Shown one piece after another: positions 46,374-59,754 of a stretch of 60,000 bases of DNA. The stretch is from the NCBI GenBank assembly GCA_914767715.1, contig OU612069.1, positions 16,677,387-16,737,386 of the forward strand. The letters run 5' to 3'. The stretch's first letter is position 1. Each line of letters begins with the position of its first letter. Origin of the DNA: Membranipora membranacea. Lineage: Eukaryota; Bryozoa; Gymnolaemata; Cheilostomatida; Membraniporidae. The position numbers and the translations under genes are program-made. Below the pieces are notes generated by a model that was not told the origin of the DNA, searched no databases, and saw only the letters and a program-made list of their open reading frames with translations.

Positions 46374-49300
46374 TTATAGCACTTCTGTGAGAGCAGGGAA
46401 GGGTTCCTGTTTGCTGACTACGACAGTTCTGTGGGCGTGTGAGATGTAGCCTTTAATCTTACCCTGTAACACAGTAAACAAAAATGTAAGTTAAAGTTAA
46501 AACGTAGGTTAACAATCTGTGAACCCATAATGTCCTGATGATTAGAAAAATGTTGGGTCAAAATCAGACAGTCATATAACTACTCGCCAACGAATTGGTG
46601 GTGAAACATTGGTTGCCTTCAGATCACCATAAAAAAAATCAGATATCAATATGAACATGCAAAGCCAGTTTTTTAGTGGCAGCAAAATTGAGGAAGTAGT
46701 TTAAGCTGTTACTCTGCTACTAAAGCTAGCAGACCCATAGAAACTCTTAAATCCACTGATCCTGACATGCTCTTTTCAGGTTTTTCAATGTTTTAAGATC
46801 ATAAAATAATATTTTGATTAATTTTCCTTTTGCTGGAAGCATTTTTAACAATTAGCTGCTTATTGAGCAACATTATGTAAGGTACAATATTACCACTGCG
46901 ATCAACATAAAGAACTCCACTAGAATTAACTGTCCAGCCCTTACCACCCAATTTAGTAACTGTAAGTGAAAAATAGGAGGAGGCTGCCACCAAACTAACA
47001 GGTTTGTTTTATTATATGAAAAGTTGATGCATTACCCCAGTAAATCAAATACTGTGAGTTCATAGGGCAAATAAAAACTACCAAAAAATGAAAATTGTGG
47101 AAAATAGGAATTGGTTTTTTTCAATTATTTTAGCAAGGATCTTCGTGTATCATAGTGGTCAGGGGGAGGCAATAAATCACTATGATTCACTATGATCCCA
47201 ATTTTCAGACTTTGTAGCAGTTTCACTGCAGTTAGGTTCACAGACTGTTATATTTCATATGCCTTAATGACTTTTCAGCCTGAGATCTTTTAAAAACCAT
47301 ACCAAACATGGCCTAGTAGGACTGTCACTTTAAAATCCCTATATGAGAGAAAAACTGAAACCAAAAGAAAATTTTGAGCCTAATGATTACATACCTCATA
47401 TATAAGATTAGCAATGATACATTCAGCCTCATCTATATCGATATCTTCATACTTCATAAGCTGTAGAGCAGATAGGAATGAGCTGACTGGTAACTGATGT
47501 GTCTTCAGTAATATCCATCTGTAGAATAGTCAAGAAATGATAAAAGTGTGGTGATTAACGTAAAAATTGTAAGAATGTATAAGAATTACTGATCAGATTC
47601 GTTGTGTGTATTTTTCTGATCGATAATGCATGAATCGATTCATAAAGCCATCATCTTCAATACCAATTTAATGGTCAGATAAATTGATTTTTATCTACCC
47701 TAGGGGAGAAAATGCTAGCTAGAGTTTAGTAGAGCTTGGTAGAGGGTGAGTCGAAGTTAGCCAGTACTATAGCAAAGTAAAGAGTGTGTGCAAATTGTAG
47801 CAAGGCTTAAATTTGTCTATTTGAAGCAAGCTCAAACTGGAGAATTTTTCCGGCTGCAATAACACTATTCCCTTAAGATGTTGGATGGTTATTTTTCCTA
47901 CTAATGTCCCATATATTTAAGTAAACATGGCTGAGAAGTATGCATTAGCAACTTACACTTTCTTGAAGAGATTTCTGTACGTAATAATCTTCAGTTTTTC
48001 CAGTATAAGATAAACTCCGGATTTGATGAAGAATTGTTCGTGAGCTTGTAAAGCCTCAGTTAACTTCAGCAGATTTCCATGTCTGCAAAACAGAAATAAT
48101 TTATGAAGAATGATACAATGTGGGCTAAGTACCAAGGCTCACATTGGGTAGGGATAATGGCTATTCATGTTGAATTTGAGGATGCCTACAAACGATTTAG
48201 CAGATATGATGGGTATCATATTATATAATATAAAAAAGGTTTGTATAATATATCCAAGTACGACCATCTAGACCTCTGAATATGATGCGTGCCAAATATC
48301 TAGAAAGTTGTCCTCTCTCTGACATTAAGAAGACAACTCCGAAGTATGCACCATGCATTTATTGCTAGTTATTCCCTAATTTCTTGTAAGGGTAAGCTGA
48401 ATGAATGAATATTTGTGCAGATAGTAACCAGTAATCCAATATTCCCTTAACCACAAGTAGGTTTGACAAGTTTGGAGTTATCAGAGCTTAGGAGGTCATT
48501 TTTGCTTCATTCAAGTGTTCAGGTTCATTCAATATGATCGCTAGTGATTACACGGAGTATGTTTTTTTTTAAAATTTAGTTAAAATTGCAAGTTTTTGTC
48601 TCTGTCTGAAGACGCCAAGCTGCTCTCAGTTTGCAGGCAGGTCAGAGCACACCTGGGGCGTCAATTGAGCCCAGGAGTCAATAGACTGCAGCGGGTTTCG
48701 AACCCGAGACCTCCAACGCTTGCGCGTTAGAGGGCAGGCGCTCTAACCAACTGCGCTACCTCCTATCCCTAGGGTTAGTAGTAGAGGCAAAAGATTGAAT
48801 AGTAAATGGTATTCACCTCACAGCATCAGCAACATCCGAGAACTGAGTTAGATCATACTTCTGTAAAGCTTGTTTACTTGGCAGTCTTCCCTATAATGGA
48901 GATTACACAGCTTAACAGCATAACAAATTCATACTACAGTATTCTCTGTTCTTGAATTGTCATCATGGTTTCAGATGAAGCCAACTGAGATGTTAGTGAA
49001 TGAAAAATCTCCAACATTGTCATTAACTCAAGTGAGTTCATACACAAGAACAACTTTAAATTTTACTGTGTTTTAACTGCTAGACCGGTAGAATGATGAA
49101 ATATCACAGCGAGGTCAGGCTAGGTTGTGGGGCGGATTTTCTTTGCACATTTTCATCTGGGTGCAAACAATGCAGTGGGATTCGAACCAAACTGCAGTCA
49201 TCTTTAATGCAAGGTAGCTATGAAAGTAAACCAAGATCAGAAAAATTGCCCACTCACCATTAACATTTTGACAGGTAGCAGAGATATGAGGATGAGCCTC

Positions 49301-52300
49301 TTATTGGCCCGAGATATTCTGTGGCAGCGCTCAAAAGCAAAGGTAAGATACTCGTCCGCTGACTTAAAATCATTCTCAAACATACACTTCCTTCCTACAT
49401 AGTATCTGTGAGCAGAAAATAAAACAGAGGTGGCTATCTCTTAGTAGTCATTCGATGATCATATTATTGTTAGCATCATATTCTTCAGATTGCAAGGTTT
49501 TGTCTTCCTTGCAAACCCGAACAATTTATAGTGGACTGATCATCTTCATTAAACCACTGCTGACACAGGTTGGATTCGCCCAGCAGAGCTACCAGTGAAA
49601 AGTTTAAATAGAGAGTTGTGGCATCAAAACATCTAGCTTTGCATGGAGTTATATGAGTTATAATATATGAGCTCTCAAAAAGTAAGGAGTATCTTCTTCC
49701 CCAGCCATCCGCCATTAGTGATGACAAAAGTCGACCCTGACCAATCAGGTGCCTTTAAAATCTAGCTGAGATCCATTGCTAATAAAGTTGTTGGATCTCA
49801 GCTAGATTTTAAAGGCACCTGATTGGTCAGGGTCAACTTTTGTCATCACTATTGGCGGGTGGCTGGGGAAGAAGATACTCCTCACTTTTTGAGAGCTCAT
49901 ATAACTCCATGCAAAGCTACTGGCTAGATGTTTTGATGCCACAACTCTCTATTTAAATTTTTCACTGATGGCTCTGCTGGGCAAAGCCAAGCTGCGTCAG
50001 CAGTGGTTTAAACACTCGAAATACATGTTTGAGTTGCTGAAGGTGAATATCTATAATATAATCATATCAGAGACTATAGATAATATATCCATAGTCTCTG
50101 ATCATAATACATATATAATATTGCTGTCTGTCAGGGTTAACAATGAAGGACACTGATGTTCCTGCAAAGGAAGTGTTTTATAGTGGTGATTAGGTTTCTA
50201 AGTCATTAGTGGCACTCTTCAACCAGTGACAGTAGTAACCAAGCGTGAAGCATATCTGCTATCATGGCTGGAGCTGCAGTGCCGACGCTGAACAATGGTG
50301 CTTTTAAATCCTTCGAGAGAAGACAGTTTGAAACAAAAAAAACCTCATTGACAGCCATATAAAGTATGAAAGATTCAATATGTTGTTCTTAGGGACTGGG
50401 AGACACCCTAGCTTTATTGATTGTTAGCGTACAATAAAAGTCAGGGAGATAATTGACATGATATTCTTGTTGAGCGCTAAATTAGTTCAGAAGATTGGTA
50501 CCCCAAATGCAGGATTAAATTTCTCGCAGTTAGGTCTTGCGAATTGTCATGCCTTCTTTCATAGGGCAATGTCAGGAGTTGTCCTACTCTATAGGGGGCT
50601 GAACAGATAAGATGATGAATTTCGACATAGGGGTAGCTCACACCTAGTGGTATGGTAGTCAGCGCAATACAGATAGAAACAAAATATTGCCCATATTTCA
50701 TAAACCTAACAAATAAACCTACCTGTATGTGACTAGCTGGGAGAGTGAGAATTTATCTTTGATAGGAAGACTATCTATAGCCCTGGTGAGAGGTTTACAC
50801 AGATGTAGCTTGTTTATCTAAAAGTAGAACAAAGATTGTTCACAACTCCATACATACAATAATGTACAGTATCAGGAAGCACTGGACTAGTAAAATTATA
50901 ATAAACTAATAGCCTCAAATTGATGTGTGATGGGACTGCAGAAATTATGTACATGAAACTGTCGTGTCTGTAGGGAAACAGTCTACGCGCTCAGACTGCA
51001 AATATAGTATAGACCACTTGTGATACCCTGTTATCAAAGGTGCCGCTATCTAGACACAATCCCGAGTCTAAACAATTAGACTTGAGACTATGTAGACACA
51101 TATATATGTAGCCGATCAGCTTGTGTCAATAATTTGTATATTACATATACAGATGATTAGAGACTATGAAATGTGTACAAATGTAGCATGGCTTGTTATC
51201 CACTTTTATATGAGATATCTGGAAGAAAATGGCATCATATATACATGTATAGAAAAGTAATTCACCAATTTTGACCAATTACATATCTCGACTCAACTGT
51301 GATGGGTATAGTTTGAGTATGCTTACCCTGAAGTAAATCTTGAAGAGCTGGTTTACAAGATTCAACATTCCCCACTTTTTAGAGTTTGCTGGTGCAGATC
51401 GGCTGTAAAAAACAAACAAAGTTATGTATGTAATCATCTAAACTGAATTAACAAGATATTGAAGTTATCCTACATCAGTTAGGTTTCAATCGCTAGCAAA
51501 TTGGGAAAATTAGAGTATACTATCAGGGACAACCATAGACATAAAAATGCTGTGTATATTCATGGGGTAAGCTATATTATCTATATTTGAAGTTGTCTAT
51601 ACTTGAAGCTACCTTTCTATGCTTGATATATAGGCCTAATCCTCAGCCAATATTGATATCAGCTGCCTGTTATATATATTTGATTCTACCCAAACATTGA
51701 TATTCAATAAGTTTGATGATCAGCCTGTTAACAGGTAGAGTAGGTTAAGTAAAGATAGATGAAAAACCAATTACAACCGATGCCAATACCCAAATACCTG
51801 ATGCACTGACGATTAGACCCAATTTAAATCAGTGCCTTCATACTACCAATTCAAAGAAATATTGTAACAGTGACTTCTTACCATGTCGGGCTGGAACAAG
51901 TTGGATCCAGTTTACCTGCATACTAGTTGCTCTCCCTCCACTAGTCACCCCAGTGGCTGGCGGGGTGACGAGTGGAGGGGGAGCAACTCCGAATGCAGAT
52001 AACTGGATAAGACTTTGTCTAACCAATGAGGGAGTTCATTGGTCTAATGTCTGGCAATTGATGCTCCATCCAGCAGGTATCATATTTTATCTGCACTAAG
52101 GTTGTAAAACTGACCTGTCACTAGCACAAACCCTGAAGCAGGCCATCAGACCATCAGCTGCTTTCTCCAACACCTCACCTTTCTTAGATGTGTGAAACTT
52201 ACGAGCTCTCTGTGTCTCTGCCTGAAAGATACAGATTAAATTAAACTTTATTTAATAGAAATATAAAATTCATCTGATTCATCTGATTCAATGCCAATGG

Positions 52301-54493
52301 AATTTAATGCACTCTGTCAATTTCATTTGCAGAATGATTCATAGTATCCAATATCACCGGTATGGCCATATATATCCATGTGTTGGCGAAAGATGCTATG
52401 GCCTTCCCCTCAGCATACTTTAGGCTATGATCTATTGACATGTACACTGAAAGCTTGTTTTATAAAGCTATGTGGGAGTGGGAGTGTAATTCAGGTAAAC
52501 TTATAAAAATACTGAAGATGAAGATCAAGCTTTATTAATTTTGCAGGGATTGACGTGCCCTGCTTCTATGGGTGCACGGATATATCAGAATAGGGGAAGC
52601 ATATCAGTTTGAGATAACTATTATCAACATCGGTTTGACGCACAAAGGAGTAGATTTCCATTGTTGATAGACTTGGAATGATCCGTTGGTCAAAAAGCCC
52701 AGAAATGATATAACTGAGGAAATTTCATATAACAGCATCATAATCAGGCAATAATGCATTTCACAGCAGGTATGAGCACTCACCGACAAGGCAAATAGCC
52801 TGAGATCGATACACAGAACGAACATGATAGGTAGAGCCCAGTTCTCATCTTTCATCGCCTGCATAGCCTTCGAGAATGCTGTCACAGCCGCTGCCTGACA
52901 TCCGAAAGCTTCAATAAAGTTGTGATTACTAACCGCCCATAGAGCTCTAAAAATTAAAATGAAAACACTCGCATGAGAAAGTAACTCCAAATAATGACAA
53001 CTTCATAAAAAAAAAGCCAGGAGCAGCCAAGTTACTACATCTATGAATGAGTGAGCAATTCTTCGCAGTAACTTATAAAATTGCCAGAAGGAACAGGTCT
53101 AAGTAGTATGACAGCAGTTGCATATGATTGAAACCCAGGCACTCTCAGCCATACTGAGACCTGATGTAAATAGTATTATAGTTGAGTGCAGAATCTGCTA
53201 ATCTGTGAACCAATTTTATCGGGCAAACAGTATGTCAAATCAAGTTTATCTCAGTGTATTTCTAAGCCAAATCCTCCAAACCAGTCCCACCCCTTGTCAA
53301 TGTGTTGTCACTGATTGGCTGTTGTGTGGGTATGAGAGCCAATGCCAGGTCACTGAATGTACCCGTCGACATATAGTGAATGTAAAACTGAGTACTTTCA
53401 CTTCATCTTGATAGGTAGTAGCCAGTAGCAACAGGCTTTGGTCTGACAACCCTCAGCCAATCAAAGCCAAGCCCAAACCCTCCTCACAAGACACAAAATG
53501 AAGCAAACAATGTTGATATATGATTTAATTTCTGACTAAGCAACAGACAGAGATATTCACAGAGTAAATATTTAGCCTGACCTTATGTGAGCAGCTACTA
53601 TCTCATCCCAGGGCTGTCTGAGGATCTGTTCACATTTCTGTTCAGGATTCTGTAGCTGTAGTCGAGGGTTGTTGATGTGTGGATGTTTGAACGATAGCAA
53701 AGGCTAAAGAAACAGAAAAGATTAGATAATTAGCGAACCGGAGAACTAGCAGGCTCTATGCTGATAAATTGTCTCATGGTGCAAGCTAAACAACGCTGCA
53801 TTTTGCAGCCTTGCTTTAATTTCAAGTTTGCAAGCTATTCGATTGCTACAGAGAGCTATAGGATGGCTGCATGCGCCATTGCCAAATATTTCAATTGGGT
53901 TGGCATTACAGTGTCATGAACTTGTGTGCCATTCTGCTCATTCCGTTTCAGTCCACCGCTGTAACCCTTATTATAACAGTCTGTTCGCATGAGGTGATCG
54001 GGTGCTAAGATCAACCATTTAGTGATATCGTTGTTAATGTAATGCCTCCAACATTGACCTGGGATATTATTTACGGCTTGGTAGTTCAGATGTGAAGGAA
54101 TAAGAAATTGAACTCAGTTATTAGTAAGACATATTTACCGCTAGATTTAGTCCATCTCGGTCATCAAGGCAATCAGAAACCTACAGAGACGAACAATAAC
54201 AAGCGTTAAATCGGTTACCTAGGTCTAGGTCCTCGATTCTAATAGACATCTCTTTTTGGTGAATTTCAAGGTAGATCTTTATGATATAAGCTTCTCTTGC
54301 ATGACATTCACCTTAAATTAAAGTAATGGGAAAAACAGCAAGGAGCTTGAAAATATGTCTCTTTCAAGATTGTTCAGCCCAAATCATTAATGAATGAATG
54401 AAAAGGTAAGATCGCCAGAGTCAAAGTTTGCGATCGACTATAATACAGGTAACTTACATGAGAAAGGTAGGAGTTCAGTGTGGTGTGCGCCAT
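46374..54493 (-). CDS. PCID2: PCI domain-containing protein 2 (TREX-2 mRNA export component)
   Basis: Twelve exons join with matching phases: 54493-54458, 54180-54139, 53703-53582, 52946-52784, 52221-52115, 51402-51327, 50817-50723, 49405-49258, 48890-48817, 48082-47957, 47518-47395 and 46463-46374. They give 1203 coding bases, 400 residues (the human protein has 399). Recognisable segments in order: [137 protein letters not shown] and [17 protein letters not shown]. The PCI fold is in the C-terminal half. In the family, PCID2 works in the nucleus with GANP and DSS1 in the TREX-2 complex for mRNA export. No break seen; it looks functional. Introns carry foldbacks and a SINE head. Confidence 0.96.
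48690..48766 (-). repeat. tRNA-like SINE head in a PCID2 intron
   Basis: The minus strand has a good A box (TAGCGCAGTTGG) and a perfect B box (GGTTCGAAACC). The anticodon arm does not fold normally: TAACGCGCAAGCGTTGGA makes its own hairpin. A tRNA-derived SINE or dead tRNA is therefore likelier than a working tRNA gene. Homology may run on to about 48600. Confidence 0.6.
49549..50012. mobile_element. 464-bp foldback element in a PCID2 intron
   Basis: Two nearly identical arms of about 225 bases (49549-49775 and 49794-50012) run as reverse complements around an 18-base centre. The element begins TTAAACCACTGCTGAC and ends GTCAGCAGTGGTTTAA. TTAA at each edge could be a piggyBac-type target duplication, but I cannot show that. 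No coding capacity. Confidence 0.92.
51896..52018. repeat. Foldback element in a PCID2 intron, same family as 1783-1886
   Basis: Arms of about 55 bases, best paired over GTTGCTCTCCCTCCACTAG and its complement, with GTCACCCC/GGGGTGAC nearest the centre. The same phrase order is found at 1783-1886. Confidence 0.85.
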
Positions 54494-54499
54494 GCCTCA

Positions 54500-55095
54500 A
54501 CCTGTCGTCCAATGTGGTTCAGATTCTTCCACTGCTCTCCCTGTGCAATTTGATCTGCAATCACACATAGGGCTTTTTATATATAGAATAATGATGGGCA
54601 AGCTATTTACATTGTAATCCAGAGGTCTACTGCAAAACAAGGTAGCTGGCAATGTTAGACTAGATCAAAAGTTAGTCTAATTTCGCAATTAACCCTGTGT
54701 TTGGCAGTAGGCTAAGGGTTAACTCCTTGCAAAAAATTACCTCAAATTTCTCCTTCTCCCTTCCAATAAGACAGATTACCTGAATCACGCGTGAGCAGTG
54801 CATTTCTGCAGCATCATGAAATCATGGGGGGGGGGGGGGCTGATCGCCAGGATCCTTTTGCATAACCTTTAGGTTCAGGGCAAAGGACCTAATAACTGAA
54901 TAGGCTTGTACTTGAGATAATGCTGAGTGGTAGTTAAACCGTGTGTTAGGTCTTCATAGGAGAGAGAGCGAGGGGAAGGAAGTGACATCGATTGATGATC
55001 GTCCAATATGCCCGACGGATGGTATAAGTGAGCAATTGGTATCGGATTGTACATGTCTGTAGTGCCCCTGAGCACAAATCAATTACAACAAATAA
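54500..55095. other. 5' flank of PCID2
   Basis: Presumed promoter and 5' untranslated region on the minus strand. It contains a poly-G run at about 54827-54838. No TATA box or other site that I would defend. Confidence 0.4.
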
Positions 55096-55099
55096 TCAT

Positions 55100-55190
55100 A
55101 ACCTAGCAGCGTCACTCAGCAATGAACAACAATGAAGGTACAGCCGTCACTCCTTTCATTGCTCATTGCTGCTTGGCACTGCTAGGTTTG
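55100..55190. repeat. Small foldback
   Basis: The arm AACCTAGCAGCGTCACTCAG at 55100 returns inverted, with mismatches, at 55152-55189 (GCTTGGCACTGCTAGGTT). The two arms are about 38 bases long. Confidence 0.8.
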
Positions 55191-55199
55191 CAACCTGAA

Positions 55200-56055
55200 A
55201 AAACTAACTTAATCCTTCAAGTTTAAAGGTCAAGTTCATTACAGACAGGTAAGTTGGAAAGAATGGCAATACACCTGTAATTGGGTGAAGGTCAACTTGT
55301 TGCACCCATCCTCCAAAATAAAATGATTAGTATGCTGATGACAAATGAGGTTGTAGCCAATTCAAAAGCACTGCTATCAGTGATATTGAACCCTGTTAAT
55401 ATTGTCAGGTGTATTTGCAATGGAAAATTATTGAATAAAATTATGAAATTTCTTTTTGCAAAATCATTTTAGGAAGAACAATTCATACGGTTTGGCTAAT
55501 GAAAATTAGACCGGAAATGTGTGATAAATGCAATGGTCTTACATATGGGGCCACTGAAAAATTCTGACAACGAATTTTCAACCCATAGTCACCAACATGG
55601 AAGAGCAGAAGTATACCAGTATGGTTAAAGAATTGAAAGAACCTGAAGCAGGCCTATTGGGGTGACAAGTCAACATAGTTTGCATGTAAAGCAATGGGGA
55701 AATAAATATAGGTGTTGGACCAATGTAAATTGTAAATGTAGAGAAATAAGAGTTGTGGACTCACTAACACTAATCAAAGATCTCCAAATCAATTGAATTA
55801 CGTTTCTGTATCGACTTGATAAATAAAATCCTGCAGAATAATGATAACTTACATCACTTACATCAACTTGCATCAAAGACGACATCACGCTAGACCACCT
55901 AGGGGGGCGTAAGGGGCGTGCCTCAGTTTTGGGACATAAATACATAAGGTTTGGACATTGTTCCAGAATACCATCCCATGGGTAGGGCATTTGGGTTCAG
56001 AGCGGGTACAAGTACCCATTCAGTAGGGCATCAGTAGTATTGTCCTCTGATTGTC
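55200..56055. other. Non-coding, nothing recognised
   Basis: No exon or repeat could be supported. Confidence 0.4.
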
Positions 56056-56059
56056 CTTA

Positions 56060-56590
56060 GATAAATACATCCCTCATTGGCCGGGGCAGAAAACAGTTCC
56101 CTGTGGCAGCGATAGAGCGTGGCTCGTTCCGTGTTTGTGATCTTGTCGAGACTGTAGTATGGGGCTGGTTTATTATTTCATCGTAGGATGTGCAGAGTGC
56201 AGGGTGTGCCTCCTCTCTTGACAGTACCTTATTTAGGAGCTTTACCCTGGAGTTCTTCCGCCGAATATCTAGCCGTTCCAGCTGCAATTTCTCCTTTGGT
56301 TCCGTAACAGCCCTCCTCCCCTTCAATTCACAGATCATTCTCACACCATGGTTTTGCACAATCTCGAGTGCCTCAATCTCCCTCTTTGTGGAAGGATCCC
56401 AGGCACAGGAACCATATTCCAGATGAGGAAGGCAGAGACGAGAGACTTGTATGCAATCAGTCTGGCTCTCTCCAGTGCCCAGTAGTGAGCTCGTCTGATC
56501 ATCCCAATCTGCTTTCTGGCGCTGCAGATTATAATATAAGTTTGAGCAAGGAGCAACTCCTTGGTTTGAGATCAACAACAACGACCACAG
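56060..56590 (-). mobile_element. LINE fragment, reverse transcriptase C-terminal part (L2/CR1-like)
   Basis: Two minus-strand frames in order give RKQIGMIRRAHYWALERARL then PHLEYGSCAWDPSTKREIEA and QLERLDIRRKNSRVKLLNKV. This is the conserved tail of L2/CR1-type reverse transcriptases (normally LEY-x-x-x-VW-x-P then LxxRR). A frameshift near 56420 separates the pieces. It is unlike the LINE at 21640-25420. Confidence 0.75.
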
Positions 56591-56599
56591 CAAAATAAA

Positions 56600-58980
56600 A
56601 ACTCCAGGGGGCGGTCAAACATTGGCAAAGTACGGGCTTCGTGAGTAGACCTGCCTATTGATCAATCAGTTCCATTCATTTCATTCAGAATCAAAATAAT
56701 AATGCAGCAGAGAAACAACATACTTACTATTATTTGGAAGAATGGAAGCTGTGAACCTAAATAGGGAGTTCATTGCTCTCAATCTAAGTTGTAATATTGG
56801 CCCCCAGCCACAGCAGGGAGTTCCATATTCCCTGCCCACAGGAAAGGTCGAAATATTATGATAATTCAGTTGTGCCATCATTCATAGAAAGAAAAATTTT
56901 TTTCACATAATTTCTGAATAAATGTGCTAGTTTGGCTCACTCCGGGAATTTCGTAGTTCGTAATCCATAATTGATTTGAGGAGAGGGAAATATAGCCCAT
57001 GTTTGATTTATAGCCTGCGTTCCCAACACAAGAGCAGTGCCAAAGTGAAACTGCTAACTGATATTGGGCACATCTTTTCCTTGTACAAATTGGGTATTTG
57101 TTGATTAGCTGTGGTTTTGGTCATACATACAGTATCTGATTGAGTGAAGAGAGCACATCGCCATAGCTGAGGTTGTATGAAGATAGTCTTCAAAGGTATG
57201 TTAGTACTGACTATTGCATGTAGTGGGAGAGGAACTATTAGTTTTAATAATTCACCACCACCAGGCCTTCCCATCTGGACTAGGTTGGTACTATTACTAG
57301 TCACTGGTGCCAGTTCAATGGTTGAGGGCCCCAGTTGTCTGGGCCTCGACCACTGGAGCACTCAACCAATGGACTTGCACCAACTACAGAAGGCCTGTGC
57401 TGTTAATATTAAGAGTCCACTATACAACATTACAAGGCCTACTACTAGGGAAGGCACAACAATGGTTCATAATGTGTTGGCAATCAATCAAAGCCAACAC
57501 ATTAGGCCTATCGGTTATTATAATGGCCTACAAGAAAAGTGATTCAACAAACAACTGATCAGTATCATCATGCTAGTATTACTAAATTTTCATGCCTTTC
57601 AGGTTGAAGTTAGCTCCATTGTGAATGACCGATGATCATTCGACCGTTGGGCTAACTTGAATGGATTTAGGAAAGGCCTGTTTGCACCTCCATCTGATGT
57701 CTGTGGATCAGCCCTAGATGGAGGGTAGATAGCAGATAGTTGGAGTCCATCTACTCTTACACCTTCTTTGCATTCACTCTGCGCTTTTAGTTTGATATGG
57801 AAACTGGGATGCTGAGGGCATTATGAAATTTTATGCTGGGGCACTCGACCACTGGACTTGCGCCAGCGACAGAAGGTTTGTTGTCAAATTGATGGTCGCC
57901 AACTCTATATGTGTAGGCCTATCAGAGCAATCTTAATTTGCCTTGCTGAAAATCTTTGTGTCCTTTTATCGATATCTTCCTCTCTTTCAGGTTCAATGAC
58001 CAATGAGCCTACTGGGCCTATGTTGTTGAGTGAGTAGTGTATGATTGGTGAGAAGAGGGTGATACATTACATACTTTACACACTTAGAGGAGGTAAATCA
58101 TGGAGCAGCCTTCACATTCCCAGGTATGCCATTGTCTGACTTGTCCTCAAAACTTTATCTGTACATGGAAATTTTGTATACACTTTATTTGCTGCTAATG
58201 AGAACATGCGGCATCGAGATGAAAAGTATACTAATAATGATGATTGCAAGAAGAGGTTTATAAAGGTCTAAAAAAGTCTGGTCAGGTTTTCAAAAAACAA
58301 ATCTTTAGGTCATTGCATTTACATGTAGCTTTAAAGTGATGATTTGCTGAGATGATCCGTTCTGCTGTTTGAAATGGATTTGTCTGATAACCTGGCACTA
58401 TGCCTGTTGCACAAAGAATGAATTCAGTAGCCTACGAATAGCTGTGTGTCTAACCTCAACTGAATTTTTTCATCAAGATAGTTCTAGACAATTGTTGGCG
58501 ATAATGCCCTCCCCCTCCGTCCCCTCATAGGGCATGTTAATCAGCTACATGTATCTAGTGAAACAGCGTGTGGAGACAAAGGCCTAGGCATAATAATGCA
58601 ATAGAAATTACAAGTTTTGTCACTTCCAGGGTGTAAAATTCACTTCTTCAAATAGAGAAATTCGATCCAAAAATATTCTTCGTCTCTGAAGTCATTAAAG
58701 GTCTCCCTCGCGGAGGTTCAACATCTTATATTACATCATGTGATCGTCTCTGATGAGACAAGTTTCACTTTTACTCTGTTGTCAATCTTGATTTTAGTCT
58801 ATGAAGTGCTGGAAAATATCAGCAAAACTGATTGAAACCCCTGCATTGATGTTAAATGTACCCAAGGTGACAGATACAGATCAAACCATAGAGTAACCAT
58901 AGACAAAACAAACACACCTGTGTAACAGTCAAATTTCCAAGTAGTGAATTTCCAAAGCTGTAATATGAAGCACTTATGAA
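56600..58980. other. Non-coding with one short direct repeat
   Basis: A phrase of about 45 bases at 57356-57402 (GCACTCAACCAATGGACTTG) returns with changes at 57841-57886 (GCACTCGACCACTGGACTTG). No gene recognised. Confidence 0.45.
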
Positions 58981-59017
58981 TCATCACTGTTTAACATTGC
59001 ATTCAATTTTAATAGCT

Positions 59018-59742
59018 TGATATATATCACAGAGTAAGGATAAGCAGAGGGGACACTTCAATGATCGCTATAGTGCTTGCGGTTTTTATCCACTGGGGGA
59101 AATTCATCAATCAGGCCACCTGCCAATTTCAGAATATATATAAGTTACAGTGGAGTTTTGTCATGCAGACATAGCCACCTTTGACAGGTCATAATTTATT
59201 CTGTATTTATCCTAAAGACTGATTTCTAACTTTTCTGAAATGCCCAATCTTCGAGCTATACACCATATTATTGTCATTTTTTGCTAGGATACATAGGCTA
59301 CGAGTAATCCAGGTTTTTAAAATGAGTTTTATCATATAGATTTACATAGGGCTTAGGTCAATGCACGGACATTCCTAATTTTGATGACCAGCCGTCTATC
59401 AATTGTCACATGTAAATCTATATGACAAAACTCATTTCAAAAACCTGGATTACTCTTAGCCTATGAATCCTAGCAAAAAATGACAATAATATGGTGTATA
59501 GCTTGAAGCTTGGACATTCCAGCAAAGTTGGAAACCAGTCTTTAGGATAAATACAGAATGAATTATGGCCCATCAAAGGTAGGGATGTCTGCAAGAAAAA
59601 TGCCATTATAACATATAGAGATAATGAGTTTTTGGCATCCAGCTGTGCACAATTTTCCCCCAGTGAATCAAAAACCGCAGGCACTATAACTATCATTGAA
59701 CTGACCCCTCTGTATATCCTTACTCTTTGTATATATCCTCAC
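59018..59742. mobile_element. ~725-bp foldback element
   Basis: The left arm (59018-59350) and right arm (59408-59742) are inverted copies around a centre of about 57 bases. Examples are AATCCAGGTTTTTAAAATGA against its complement near 59440, and AGAGTAAGGATA near both outer ends. The left arm has a short rearranged stretch at 59100-59170. No transposase. Confidence 0.88.
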
Positions 59743-59754
59743 ACTGTGTTGATA

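Noticed and set aside
48690-48766. A functional tRNA gene in a PCID2 intron
   Set aside because: A and B boxes are good, but no normal anticodon stem and loop can be formed.
59418-59696. A 92-codon minus-strand open frame
   Set aside because: It lies wholly within one arm of the foldback and is not preserved in the other arm.
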